NCBI GenBank assembly: GCA_044222005.1
Contig: JBGANY010000001.1
Location: 248,001 to 312,000 of the forward strand
Direction of reading: 5' to 3'
Source: Methylotenera_A sp044222005
GTDB lineage: Bacteria; Pseudomonadota; Gammaproteobacteria; Burkholderiales; Methylophilaceae
DNA: 64,000 nt
The notes beneath the pieces are model-generated. The model saw only the letters and a list, made by a program, of their open reading frames with translations. It ran no database searches and was not told the origin of the DNA. A program made the position numbers and the translations under genes. Positions 1 to 8,645 of this stretch are shown here, in pieces; the first letter of the stretch is position 1; every line of letters starts with the position of its first letter.

Positions 1-347
1 TTTAAGAAATCTGCCACGTACAGGCGCGCTTCATCTGTCACCAAGCCGTGTAAATCGATTTGCGCCTGCACCACCCAGTAGCCGCGGCGTAGTTTGCCTA
101 GAATGTTGGGCGATTGCCCTTCGCGCAGGTAAAGTAGCTCCTCGCCGCTTTCCAGCTCGTGCGCAGGAATGTAGTCATCGCTGAGTGAATCGCGCAGCGC
201 TTGTTTTTCATCGCGCAGAAAATGCTTGGCGATTGGTTTTGGGCGCGCTTTGGGGGTGTGAATAGGCTCAACATTCAGCGGCCGCGCGTCTTTCACCGCC
301 TCGTGGAAGAGGTGCAAATCATCCGGTTTTTTCTCGTCCGCGCCCAT
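1..347 (-). CDS. Smr-domain protein (partial, C-terminus outside window)
   Basis: The reverse strand reads openly from an ATG at 347 to the left edge and starts MGADEKKPDD. About 90 residues in, the protein shows QIDLHGLVTDEAR, the DLHG motif that opens the Smr domain found at the C-terminus of MutS2 and in stand-alone SmrA/YdaL-type nucleases. The charged N-terminal leader with a LFHEAVKDARPL segment resembles the stand-alone SmrA group. Family members bind or nick branched DNA or act on RNA; no specific substrate can be read here. The gene lies downstream of trxB on the same strand, separated by a terminator-like palindrome, so it is probably transcribed separately. The rest of the Smr domain lies beyond position 1. 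Confidence 0.75.
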   Translation of the reverse strand, partial: MGADEKKPDDLHLFHEAVKDARPLNVEPIHTPKARPKPIAKHFLRDEKQALRDSLSDDYIPAHELESGEELLYLREGQSPNILGKLRRGYWVVQAQIDLHGLVTDEARLYVADFL

Positions 348-388
348 GATGTGAGATGTTAACCCCGCTTGCCAGAATAAAAAACATC

Positions 389-423
389 GGCCTGCAGGCC
401 AATATCCATGCGGCTTGCAGGCC
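389..423 (-). terminator. 35-bp palindrome, likely terminator of trxB (repeat copy 1)
   Basis: Two 12-bp arms (GGCCTGCAGGCC and GGCTTGCAGGCC) pair at 11 of 12 positions around an 11-nt centre AATATCCATGC. On the + strand an A-rich stretch precedes the element and a T-rich stretch follows it, so it looks like a bidirectional intrinsic terminator. Its position fits termination of trxB before the Smr gene. The same 35-bp architecture recurs at 54038-54072, and a degenerate copy lies in glnE at 49389-49423. Confidence 0.6.
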
Positions 424-449
424 AGCTATTTTTAATTATATAGCTTTGA

Positions 450-1400
450 TTATTTCAGGCTGGTTAAATAACGTTCTGCATCCAGCGCTGCCATACAGCC
501 CGTGCCGGCACTTGTTACTGCTTGGCGGTAAATGTGGTCTTGCACATCGCCTGCGGCGAATACGCCGGGCACGCTGGTGGCGGTAGCATTGCCGCCACGT
601 CCCATTTTGGTGACGATGTAGCCGCCTTCCATCTCAAGCTGGCCTTCAAAAATATCGGTATTCGGTTTGTGGCCAATGGCAATAAATACGCCTTTGAGCG
701 CGATATCTTTAGTAGCGCCGGTTTGCGTGTTTTTAATGCGCATGCCGGTTACGCCGCTGTCGTCGCCCAGCACTTCATCGAGCGTATGGAAAAGCTCCAA
801 GGCGATTTTGCCTTCGGCCACGCGTGCCATGAGTTTATCCACCAGAATGGCTTCGGCTTTGAATTTATCACGGCGGTGCACCAAGGTCACTTTGCTGGCG
901 ATATTGGCTAAGTAAAGTGCTTCTTCCACGGCTGTATTGCCGCCACCGATGACCGCAACGTCCTGATTTTTATAAAAGAATCCATCACATGTGGCGCAAG
1001 CTGAAACGCCCTTGCCGCTGAATGCTTCTTCGCTTGGCAAGCCTAAATACTGTGCTGAAGCGCCGGTGGCGATAATCAATGCATCGCAGGTGTATTCGCC
1101 GCTGTCGCCCACCAGGCGGATGGGCTTCTCTTTGAGATGCGCAGTGTGAATGTGGTCAAAAATCATCTCGGTATTAAAACGCTCGGCATGTTTCTGAAAG
1201 CGCTCCATCAGTTCTGGCCCCTGTACGCCATCGGCATCGGCTGGCCAATTGTCCACTTCTGTCGTGGTCATCAGTTGACCGCCTTGGGCGATGCCGGTAA
1301 TGAGTACGGGCTTCAGGTTGGCGCGTGCCGCATAAACAGCAGCGGAATAACCCGCTGGACCAGAGCCTAGAATGAGGAGGTGGGCGTGTTTGGTAGACAT
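450..1400 (-). CDS. trxB: Thioredoxin-disulfide reductase
   Basis: This 316-residue flavoenzyme uses NADPH to reduce thioredoxin in the cytoplasm. The N-terminal FAD-binding motif GSGPAG is at residues 12-17. The redox-active CATC pair is Cys135 and Cys138, followed by DGFFY as in the low-molecular-weight TrxB family. The NADPH site GGGNTA is near 152-157, with the VHRR segment that contacts the NADP phosphate soon after. The C-terminus has the family's GVFAAGD flavin-contact motif. Length is normal for bacterial TrxB. The gene is divergent from ftsK across a 221-bp AT-rich intergenic region and is followed by the palindromic terminator at 389-423. Confidence 0.97.
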   Translation of the reverse strand: MSTKHAHLLILGSGPAGYSAAVYAARANLKPVLITGIAQGGQLMTTTEVDNWPADADGVQGPELMERFQKHAERFNTEMIFDHIHTAHLKEKPIRLVGDSGEYTCDALIIATGASAQYLGLPSEEAFSGKGVSACATCDGFFYKNQDVAVIGGGNTAVEEALYLANIASKVTLVHRRDKFKAEAILVDKLMARVAEGKIALELFHTLDEVLGDDSGVTGMRIKNTQTGATKDIALKGVFIAIGHKPNTDIFEGQLEMEGGYIVTKMGRGGNATATSVPGVFAAGDVQDHIYRQAVTSAGTGCMAALDAERYLTSLK

Positions 1401-1542
1401 GTGTTAATGCTTTCTTTGGAAATGTTGAATGAATGAATTAGAGATGGCGTTGTTTAAGTTGTTTTCAAGCTGCAAAACCGGGCGGGCTTTTATAATGTTC
1501 AATTTACCAATATTTTATTACTGGTATTTTAGATTTTAGGCA

Positions 1543-1571
1543 TACTTTACGCAATTTGATTTTGCTATAAT
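1543..1571 (+). promoter_or_regulatory. Putative ftsK promoter
   Basis: A perfect TATAAT at 1566-1571 lies 50 bp upstream of the ftsK start. A weak candidate -35 hexamer (TACTTT, 1543-1548) sits 17 bp upstream of it. The 1401-1621 intergenic region is strongly AT-rich and separates the divergent trxB and ftsK genes. This is a pattern match only; the -35 agreement is poor. Confidence 0.4.
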
Positions 1572-1621
1572 CAACAATTAATTTTAATTGTACATGGCTA
1601 TTTCTTAAGGTTTGTAACATA

Positions 1622-3934
1622 TTGTTTTTTAATAAAAAATCATCCGCAGTCAACGGTCGCGTGCAAGCGCCCCTCAGCCCAACCCAGCAGCATGGCGTTA
1701 AACTGGTTCGTGAAGCCTGGTGGCTTGGTTTAGTATTGGTTGGCTTGTATCTTGCGGTCATTCTCATGAGTTACAGCCGGCAAGACCCTTCCTGGTCGCA
1801 CATGACGAGTGAGAATGCCACCATCCATAACGCCGGCGGCGCAGTCGGCGCGTGGATTTCCGATATGCTGCTTTACCTGTTTGGCTTTTCTGCATGGTGG
1901 TGGGTGGTGCTGGCGTTCTACAGCATGTGGCTGGTATATCTGCGTCTGGAGCTCACCATCTCAGAGCGCCCGTTCTTAGTGTTTAACCTGGTCGGCTTTG
2001 GCCTGCTGCTCATCTCTTCCTGCGCATTGGAAGCAGGGCATTTGATCGCGCTGCCTGCTTCGCTGCCGCTTGGCGCGGGTGGCATACTGGGTAACTCGGT
2101 AGATGGCTTGCTGCGCGGCATGTTTGGTTTTGCAGGTTCTACCATGATACTTTTGCTGTTATTCGCAATCGGATTTAGCTTGTTTACCGGCTGGTCGTGG
2201 ATCATGATGACCGAAAAACTAGGCGCGGGTTTAATTGCCAGCTACCAATGGGTCTATAACAAATATTATGATTGGCAGGACAGAAAAGCTGGCAAGGCGG
2301 TCGAGCTTAAACGCGAAGAATTTGTGGAGAACGAGCGCAAACGCGCTGAAGACCGCGCCCCGCTTGAAATTAAACCCGCGCAAATCGAAATCGCCAAGAG
2401 CGAGCGCGTATTAAAAGAAAAACAAACCACGCTGTTTGCCTCAGACCCGGATTCCACGCTGCCGCCACTGCATTTACTGGATGAAGCGCATAATACAGTT
2501 GACCTGCCTTCGGCCGATACGCTTGATTTCACTTCGCGCTTGATCGAGCGAAAACTCATGGATTTCGGCATCGAGGTGAAAGTCATTTCTGCCCAGCCCG
2601 GCCCGGTTATTACGCGCTTTGAGTTTGAGCCGGCGGCAGGCGTCAAGGGTAGCCAGATTACCAATCTGGCACGCGATCTGGCGCGCGCATTGTCTGTTGT
2701 CAGTGTCCGCGTGGTGGAGACGATACCCGGCAAAAGCTGCATGGGTTTGGAGATTCCAAACCCGAAACGCCAAATCGTGTTTTTATCAGAAATCATGAGC
2801 AGCCAGGTGTATGCAGAGATGCATTCACCGATTGCGATTGCTATGGGTAAAGATATCGCTGGTAAACCGGTGGTGGCGGATTTGGCCAAAATGCCGCATG
2901 TGCTGGTGGCGGGCACGACAGGTTCGGGCAAATCGGTGGCGATTAACGCGCTGATTTTGAGCTTCTTGTATAAATCAGAAGCCTCAAAAGTGCGCATGAT
3001 TCTGATCGACCCGAAAATGCTGGAACTCTCGGTGTATGAGGGCATTCCGCATCTGTTGGCGCCGGTGGTGACGGATATGCGCCAAGCAGCGAATGCGCTG
3101 AACTGGTGTGTGGCCGAGATGGAGCGCCGCTACAAGCTGATGTCTAGTTTAGGTGTACGCAACTTGGCGGGTTACAACCAGAAAATCAAAGACGCCGAAA
3201 AAGCAGGCGAGAAAATTCCACATCCTTTCAGCCTGACGCCGGATGACCCTGAGCCGCTGGAAGAAATGCCGCTGATCGTGGTGGTGATTGATGAGCTGGC
3301 CGATTTGATGATGGTGGTCGGCAAAAAAGTAGAAGAGCTGATTGCCCGTCTGGCACAGAAAGCACGCGCCTCAGGCATTCATCTGGTACTGGCGACGCAA
3401 CGCCCATCGGTGGATGTGATTACCGGTCTGATCAAGGCGAATATCCCCACACGCGTGGCGTTTCAGGTGTCCAGCAAAATTGACTCACGCACCATATTAG
3501 ACCAAATGGGCGCTGAAGCGTTACTAGGGCAGGGCGACATGCTGTATATGCCGCCGGGCAGTGGTTACCCGCAGCGCATCCATGGGGCGTTTGTGAGTGA
3601 CCATGAGGTGCACGAAGTGGTGAATTACTTAAAAGCGATGGGCGGGCCGAACTATATTGAAGGTATCTTGACCAATGAAATGGAAGGTGCTGGTGAGCTT
3701 GGTGATTTTGGCGATGACGGTGCAGAGAAAGACCCGCTGTATGATGAGGCGGTGGCCATCGTGCTGAAAAGCCGTCGCGCATCGATTTCATCGGTACAGC
3801 GCCAGCTTCGCATAGGGTATAACCGCGCTGCGCGCTTGATAGAAGATATGGAGCGTGCAGGACTAGTTTCTGCCATGCAGAGCAATGGTAACAGAGAGGT
3901 CTTGGCCGGTGGCGGCAACACAAACAATGAATAA
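1622..3934 (+). CDS. ftsK: DNA translocase FtsK
   Basis: This 770-residue inner-membrane translocase couples chromosome segregation and dimer resolution to division. The N-terminus carries four hydrophobic segments (within residues ~30-200), then a short linker (~200-280), so this is the compact FtsK/SpoIIIE form without E. coli's long Pro/Gln linker. The motor has Walker A GTTGSGKS near residue 431, a Walker B stretch VVVIDELADLM, and the RecA-like ATLATQRPSVDVITG region. A C-terminal winged-helix gamma domain (SISSVQRQLRIGYNRAARL) would recognise KOPS sites. The start is a TTG at 1622: the nearest upstream ATG meets a stop after four codons, and an AAGG element lies upstream of the TTG. The 3' end overlaps lolA by 8 bp. 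Confidence 0.95.
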   Translation: MFFNKKSSAVNGRVQAPLSPTQQHGVKLVREAWWLGLVLVGLYLAVILMSYSRQDPSWSHMTSENATIHNAGGAVGAWISDMLLYLFGFSAWWWVVLAFYSMWLVYLRLELTISERPFLVFNLVGFGLLLISSCALEAGHLIALPASLPLGAGGILGNSVDGLLRGMFGFAGSTMILLLLFAIGFSLFTGWSWIMMTEKLGAGLIASYQWVYNKYYDWQDRKAGKAVELKREEFVENERKRAEDRAPLEIKPAQIEIAKSERVLKEKQTTLFASDPDSTLPPLHLLDEAHNTVDLPSADTLDFTSRLIERKLMDFGIEVKVISAQPGPVITRFEFEPAAGVKGSQITNLARDLARALSVVSVRVVETIPGKSCMGLEIPNPKRQIVFLSEIMSSQVYAEMHSPIAIAMGKDIAGKPVVADLAKMPHVLVAGTTGSGKSVAINALILSFLYKSEASKVRMILIDPKMLELSVYEGIPHLLAPVVTDMRQAANALNWCVAEMERRYKLMSSLGVRNLAGYNQKIKDAEKAGEKIPHPFSLTPDDPEPLEEMPLIVVVIDELADLMMVVGKKVEELIARLAQKARASGIHLVLATQRPSVDVITGLIKANIPTRVAFQVSSKIDSRTILDQMGAEALLGQGDMLYMPPGSGYPQRIHGAFVSDHEVHEVVNYLKAMGGPNYIEGILTNEMEGAGELGDFGDDGAEKDPLYDEAVAIVLKSRRASISSVQRQLRIGYNRAARLIEDMERAGLVSAMQSNGNREVLAGGGNTNNE

Positions 3935-4535
3935 ATTATTATTTGGTTTTTTGCTTACATTCGCCAATCTGGCCATGGCGGATGGCGTATCCAGCCTACG
4001 CGACTTTTTCAACAATACCAACACCATGCGGGCGCAATTCATCCAGGTGGTGAATGATAAGCAGGGCCGCAAAGAGCAGGAAGTAGAAGGTACGATGCAG
4101 TTGCAGCGTCCTAACAAATTTCGCTGGGATTACAAAAAGCCTTACGAACAGCAGATCGTGAGCGATGGAAAACAGGTGTTTTTATTCGATACCGAGTTGC
4201 AGCAAGTGACGATTCGGGAATTGAGCAAAACCCTAGGCTCAAGCCCCGCTGCCATGCTGGCGGGCGGTGAAGATGTGGAAAAAAGCTTTACGCTAAAAAA
4301 TGCCACCCGTAAGGATGGTCTGACTTGGGTGCTGGCATTACCCAAGGATAAAGATAGCGGGTTTGACCGCGTGCTGCTTGGCTTTAAGGCCGACAAGCTG
4401 CGCAAAATGGAGCTGTACGACAGTTTCAACCACATTACTCACATTACATTTAACGAAGTAGAGCGCAACCCTGTACTGCAAGATTCCACTTTTCTGTTTA
4501 CACCACCCAAGGGTGTTGATGTGGTGGGTGAGTAG
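3927..4535 (+). CDS. lolA: Outer-membrane lipoprotein carrier protein LolA
   Basis: LolA is the periplasmic chaperone that moves lipoproteins from LolCDE to the outer membrane. I place the start at 3927 (MNKLLFGFLLTFANLAMA), which gives 202 residues with a clear signal peptide cleaved after AMA. The longer reading from 3885 adds 14 residues that spoil the signal peptide. The mature protein has the family's early MRAQFIQ segment and the GTMQLQRPNKFRWDY stretch of the beta-barrel lining. It overlaps the last 8 bp of ftsK (ATGAATAA), suggesting translational coupling; ftsK-lolA-rarA-serS is a common proteobacterial order. Confidence 0.93.
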   Translation: MNKLLFGFLLTFANLAMADGVSSLRDFFNNTNTMRAQFIQVVNDKQGRKEQEVEGTMQLQRPNKFRWDYKKPYEQQIVSDGKQVFLFDTELQQVTIRELSKTLGSSPAAMLAGGEDVEKSFTLKNATRKDGLTWVLALPKDKDSGFDRVLLGFKADKLRKMELYDSFNHITHITFNEVERNPVLQDSTFLFTPPKGVDVVGE

Positions 4536-4554
4536 CATTGATAAGTAAAAATAA

Positions 4555-5889
4555 GTGAACAGCTTATTTCAGCCCGCAACACCACAAGCGCCACTCGCTG
4601 AGCAGCTGCGCCCTAAAACATTGGATGAAGTCGTCGGACAATCGCACTTGTTGGGTGAGAATAAGCCGCTTAGGCTTGCATTTGAATCAGGCAAATTGCC
4701 CTCCATGATCCTGTGGGGACCTCCAGGTGTGGGCAAAACCACATTGGCGAGATTAATAGCTAATACAGCCGACGCTGATTTTATTCCCATTTCTGCAGTG
4801 TTGTCTGGCATCAAGGATATCCGCGATGCCGTAGAGCGCGCCGAACTTGCCTTGCAGCAGCATGGCCGCAAGACCATTTTATTTGTGGATGAGGTGCATC
4901 GCTTCAACAAAGGTCAGCAGGATGCTTTTCTGCCTTTTGTGGAAAGTGGTTTGATTACCTTTATCGGCGCAACGACAGAAAATCCTTCGTTTGAGGTCAA
5001 CAGCGCGCTTTTAAGCCGGGCACAAGTGTTTGTGCTGAATAGCCTGTCGGAGTCTGAACTGGCCGTGCTGCTGGAGCGGGCGAGATTGTTGGTTGCTGAA
5101 AACATCGCCATAGCAGACGAAGTGCGCGAGCAGATACTGGCTTATGCGGATGGTGATGCAAGGCGCTTGCTGAATTTTGCGGAAGGCCTGTTTAATGCAG
5201 CTGCTGGAGCAGATATCACACAAATTGACGAAGCCTTTTTACAAACAACGATGGCAGAAAAACTGCGTCGGTTTGATAAAGGCGGCGAAGCGTTTTATGA
5301 CCAGATTTCGGCTTTACACAAATCAGTGCGTGGTTCAAATCCTGATGCGGCCCTGTACTGGTTTTTGCGCATGATAGATGGTGGCGCAGACCCACTGTAT
5401 TTAGGGCGGCGCGTCATCCGCATGGCGATTGAAGATATTGGCCTGGCAGACCCGCGTGCACAAACCATGGCACTGGAAGCCTGTAACATTTACGAACGGC
5501 TAGGCTCGCCGGAAGGCGAACTGGCGCTTTCTAACGCAGTGATCTACATGGCTGTCGCACCCAAGAGCAATGCAGCTTACAACGCTTATAATCAAGCCAA
5601 GGCTTTTGTGGGCAATGATAAATCGCGCCCGGTACCGCTACATTTACGCAATGCGCCAACCAAGCTCATGAAAGCGCTGGATTACGGCAAGGAATACCGC
5701 TACGCGCATAATGAACCAGAAGCCTACGCGGCAGGAGAACAGTATTTTCCTGATGAGCTAGCTCAACAAAAATCGCCGCCGCAATTTTATACGCCCACAC
5801 CGCGCGGTTTGGAAGGTAAAATAAGCGAAAAATTGGCTCACCTTAAAGAGCTTGACCTTAAAGAACTAAATAAAAAAGCAAAGAAATAG
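4555..5889 (+). CDS. rarA: Replication-associated recombination AAA+ ATPase RarA (MgsA)
   Basis: This 444-residue clamp-loader-like AAA+ ATPase acts at stalled replication forks. It begins with a GTG at 4555. The N-terminal RPKTLDEVVGQSHLLG segment, Walker A GPPGVGKT (55-62) and Walker B FVDEVHRF (near 110) are typical, followed by the sensor-1 region FIGATTENPSFEVN. The C-terminal MgsA tetramerisation region has the conserved KSVRGSNPDAALYWFLRM and IEDIGLADP motifs. It lies 19 bp after lolA and 7 bp before serS, so it is probably co-transcribed with both. Confidence 0.96.
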   Translation: MNSLFQPATPQAPLAEQLRPKTLDEVVGQSHLLGENKPLRLAFESGKLPSMILWGPPGVGKTTLARLIANTADADFIPISAVLSGIKDIRDAVERAELALQQHGRKTILFVDEVHRFNKGQQDAFLPFVESGLITFIGATTENPSFEVNSALLSRAQVFVLNSLSESELAVLLERARLLVAENIAIADEVREQILAYADGDARRLLNFAEGLFNAAAGADITQIDEAFLQTTMAEKLRRFDKGGEAFYDQISALHKSVRGSNPDAALYWFLRMIDGGADPLYLGRRVIRMAIEDIGLADPRAQTMALEACNIYERLGSPEGELALSNAVIYMAVAPKSNAAYNAYNQAKAFVGNDKSRPVPLHLRNAPTKLMKALDYGKEYRYAHNEPEAYAAGEQYFPDELAQQKSPPQFYTPTPRGLEGKISEKLAHLKELDLKELNKKAKK

Positions 5890-5896
5890 GAATCGC

Positions 5897-7189
5897 ATGT
5901 TAGATATTCAGCAATTAAGAAGTGATTTGGACGGCGTAGTGAGCCAGTTAAAAAAACGTGGCTTCGAGTTTGATTCAATGGCATTCTCTGCCCTAGAGCA
6001 AGAGCGTAAAATCGTTCAAACCCGTATGCAAGACCTGCAAGCCAAGCGAAATAACGCTTCCAAGCAAATCGGCATGGCGAAAGCCAAAGGCGAGGATACA
6101 AACGCTATCATGGCGGAAGCTGCAGGTTTAGGTGAGCAACTCAAGGCAGATGAGGAACGCTACACTATTATTCAGTGGGAATTGCAGAAACTGTTGCTTG
6201 ACGTGCCTAACCTGCCGCACGGGAGCGTTCCGATTGGTATGTCTGAAGCAGATAATGTGGAGGTGCGTAAAGTAGGTGCACCACGCGCTTTTGATTTTGC
6301 AATCAAAGACCATACGGATGTCGGCACGCCACTTGGCTTGGATTTTGATATGGGAGCAAAGCTGTCAGGTTCACGCTTTACGCTGATGCGTGGACAAATT
6401 GCCAGGCTGCATCGGGCATTGGCGCAGTTCATGTTAGACATACAAACTGAGCAGCATGGCTATACTGAATGCTACACCCCTTATATTGTGAATGCGGAGA
6501 CACTGCGCGGTACCGGACAGTTGCCTAAATTCGAGGCGGATTTATTTGCCGCAAAAAAGGGTGGGCAAGAAGGAGAGGGTGACCTTTTATACCTCATTCC
6601 AACCTCCGAAGTGACACTCACCAATACGGTACGTGATGAAATCTTGCCGCTGGAAGCCTTGCCCATCAAGCTCACCGCGCACACACCTTGCTTCCGCTCT
6701 GAGGCGGGTTCTTACGGAAAAGATACTAAAGGCATGATTCGCCAGCATCAATTCGACAAGGTGGAGATGGTGCAGATTGTGCATCCGAGCAAAAGTTACG
6801 AGGCGCTGGAAGAAATGGTTGACCATGCCGAGAATATCCTGAAAGCGTTAGAGTTGCCGTATCGCGTGGTTTCACTTTGCACAGGTGATATGGGTTTTGG
6901 TGCGGCCAAGACTTACGATCTGGAAGTGTGGCTGCCGGCACAGAATACCTACCGCGAAATATCTTCTGTTTCCAATTGCGAGGCATTTCAGGCGCGCCGT
7001 TTACAGGCGCGTTTCAGAAATGAAAACGGCAAGCCAGAACTCGTACATACGCTGAACGGCTCTGGCCTGGCGGTAGGACGTACTTTAGTGGCTGTGTTAG
7101 AGAACTATCAGAATGCGGATGGCAGTGTGACGGTGCCGCACCTGTTGCGTCCATACATGGGTGGTCTGCAAAAGCTGACTATTAGTTAG
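5897..7189 (+). CDS. serS: Seryl-tRNA synthetase
   Basis: This 430-residue class II aminoacyl-tRNA synthetase charges tRNA-Ser. The N-terminal antiparallel coiled-coil arm spans roughly residues 30-100 and contains the QAKRNNASKQIG segment. The catalytic core shows TGQLPKFEADLF, motif 2 around CFRSEAGSYGKDTKGM, and motif 3 NGSGLAVGRTLVAVLENYQ near the C-terminus. An AGGA Shine-Dalgarno sits just before the ATG. The 3' end overlaps the convergent lytic transglycosylase gene by 8 bp, leaving no room for a separate terminator between them. Confidence 0.97.
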   Translation: MLDIQQLRSDLDGVVSQLKKRGFEFDSMAFSALEQERKIVQTRMQDLQAKRNNASKQIGMAKAKGEDTNAIMAEAAGLGEQLKADEERYTIIQWELQKLLLDVPNLPHGSVPIGMSEADNVEVRKVGAPRAFDFAIKDHTDVGTPLGLDFDMGAKLSGSRFTLMRGQIARLHRALAQFMLDIQTEQHGYTECYTPYIVNAETLRGTGQLPKFEADLFAAKKGGQEGEGDLLYLIPTSEVTLTNTVRDEILPLEALPIKLTAHTPCFRSEAGSYGKDTKGMIRQHQFDKVEMVQIVHPSKSYEALEEMVDHAENILKALELPYRVVSLCTGDMGFGAAKTYDLEVWLPAQNTYREISSVSNCEAFQARRLQARFRNENGKPELVHTLNGSGLAVGRTLVAVLENYQNADGSVTVPHLLRPYMGGLQKLTIS

Positions 7190-8621
7190 CTGCCACAATC
7201 TGATTGAAGCGCGCAATCTTGAAGGTATTTTCATCAGGATTATGGCTGGGTTGGTAGCGTTCCAGAATGTTGTGGTAGCTGCGTATTGATTCTACAAAAA
7301 CTACAGCCTGGCCGCAGCTACAATACCCATATTTGGCATTCAGGTAGTAATCGGGGCTAGAGAGCATCACCAGGGTTTTCTTCACATCCGCCCAGCTGTC
7401 AGGGTTAAGCTTCAAACGCTGTGCCAGAACACGTGCGTCTTCTACATGTGCATAGCCGGCATTGTATGCCGCCAACGCCATATACGTGCGGTCAGGCTGC
7501 GGAACGCGCTCTGGAATTGTTTCTATCATCAGATTAATGTATTTCGCCCCTGCAGGAATGCTCTGCTTTGGATCCAGCCGATCGGTAACGCCCATACGGT
7601 CCGCCGTCGCCTCGGTCAGCATCATCAAGCCGCGCACATTGGTGGGTGAGGTGCTGAAAGTATCCCAATGCGATTCCTGGTAGCTGATGGCTGCGAGCAA
7701 GCGCCAATCGATGCCGGTAATTTCCTGCGCCTGCTTGAACAAATGCACATATTTGGGTAGCAGTTTATTGCCGTTCATTAAAAAAGTCTTAATATCCAGC
7801 GGGTTAAGCCGTTTTGAACTGCCGTGATAGCGGTCAATCAAATTGCGCAATGTGCCATCTTTTTTAATTTTGGTAAAAAATGCATTGGCTTTTTCCAGTA
7901 ATTTTGGATCGGAATCTTTCGAGAATGCCCAAGCTATTTTTTCCGGTTCGCCAATCGCGAATGCCACCCCTAAACTGGGATAGAAATTCTGCAAAATGGA
8001 AACCAGGTGACTGTCGGCAACCGTATACTCAATATCTCCATTGGCTACTTCACTGATCAGCTTCTCGGAGTTGGCGTCGTTCCTTTCTTCCCACATCAGG
8101 CCAGGTTCAGTTTCACGCAATTTTGCAAGACGTTCAGCAAAGCTGGTGCCGGTTGGCACAGTAATGGTCAGCCCGACCAAATCTTTTAATTTTTTTGGCG
8201 GTTCTTTGTTCGTTTCTTTGTTGTAGATTATTTGCTGCTGCACATCCTGATATGGAATTGTGAAAAGGACTCGCTTCTTGCGTGCTTCTGTCACAGTAAG
8301 GTCTGCTGCTGCAATATCTGCTTTGCCGTTGATTAGATTAGGTAAAACCTGGTCGATATGTTTTACTACAATAAATTTTAATTGAGTGCCGTCTTCCAGT
8401 TCCTGAATAAAAAGTTTAGCCAAATCGTACTCTAGCCCGGCAAACTCGTTATTGCCATCGACGAAATAAGTATTCGGGCTATTCATGGTGACAAAAGTGA
8501 TGATTTTGTCTTTTGTCTGTACTGCATCAGGTTTTGTTTGTGGCGTGGGTGGTCCGCCAGGCTTGTCGCAGCCAGCAAACATCAGTGTGCAGAAAATCAA
8601 AATGTAGCGTAATTTGAGCAA
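7182..8621 (-). CDS. mltF: Membrane-bound lytic murein transglycosylase F-like lipoprotein
   Basis: This 479-residue protein combines an N-terminal type-2 periplasmic substrate-binding domain (~40-270) with a C-terminal SLT-type transglycosylase domain (~285-420), the MltF architecture. The start MLKLRYILIFCTLMFAGC is a lipoprotein signal ending in an AGC lipobox, so the protein should be membrane anchored. The likely catalytic Glu is in AAISYQESHW (residue ~315), followed by the RGLMMLTEATADRMGV segment that corresponds to the GLMQL motif. Its role would be peptidoglycan cleavage, with the binding domain acting as a regulator. It is convergent with serS. Confidence 0.9.
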   Translation of the reverse strand: MLKLRYILIFCTLMFAGCDKPGGPPTPQTKPDAVQTKDKIITFVTMNSPNTYFVDGNNEFAGLEYDLAKLFIQELEDGTQLKFIVVKHIDQVLPNLINGKADIAAADLTVTEARKKRVLFTIPYQDVQQQIIYNKETNKEPPKKLKDLVGLTITVPTGTSFAERLAKLRETEPGLMWEERNDANSEKLISEVANGDIEYTVADSHLVSILQNFYPSLGVAFAIGEPEKIAWAFSKDSDPKLLEKANAFFTKIKKDGTLRNLIDRYHGSSKRLNPLDIKTFLMNGNKLLPKYVHLFKQAQEITGIDWRLLAAISYQESHWDTFSTSPTNVRGLMMLTEATADRMGVTDRLDPKQSIPAGAKYINLMIETIPERVPQPDRTYMALAAYNAGYAHVEDARVLAQRLKLNPDSWADVKKTLVMLSSPDYYLNAKYGYCSCGQAVVFVESIRSYHNILERYQPSHNPDENTFKIARFNQIVAAN

Positions 8622-8645
8622 AAAATTGGTCTCGATTGATTCGAT

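Noticed and set aside
3885..3926. Upstream start for lolA
   Set aside because: It would add 14 residues before a well-formed signal peptide and overlaps the ftsK coding end by 50 bp.
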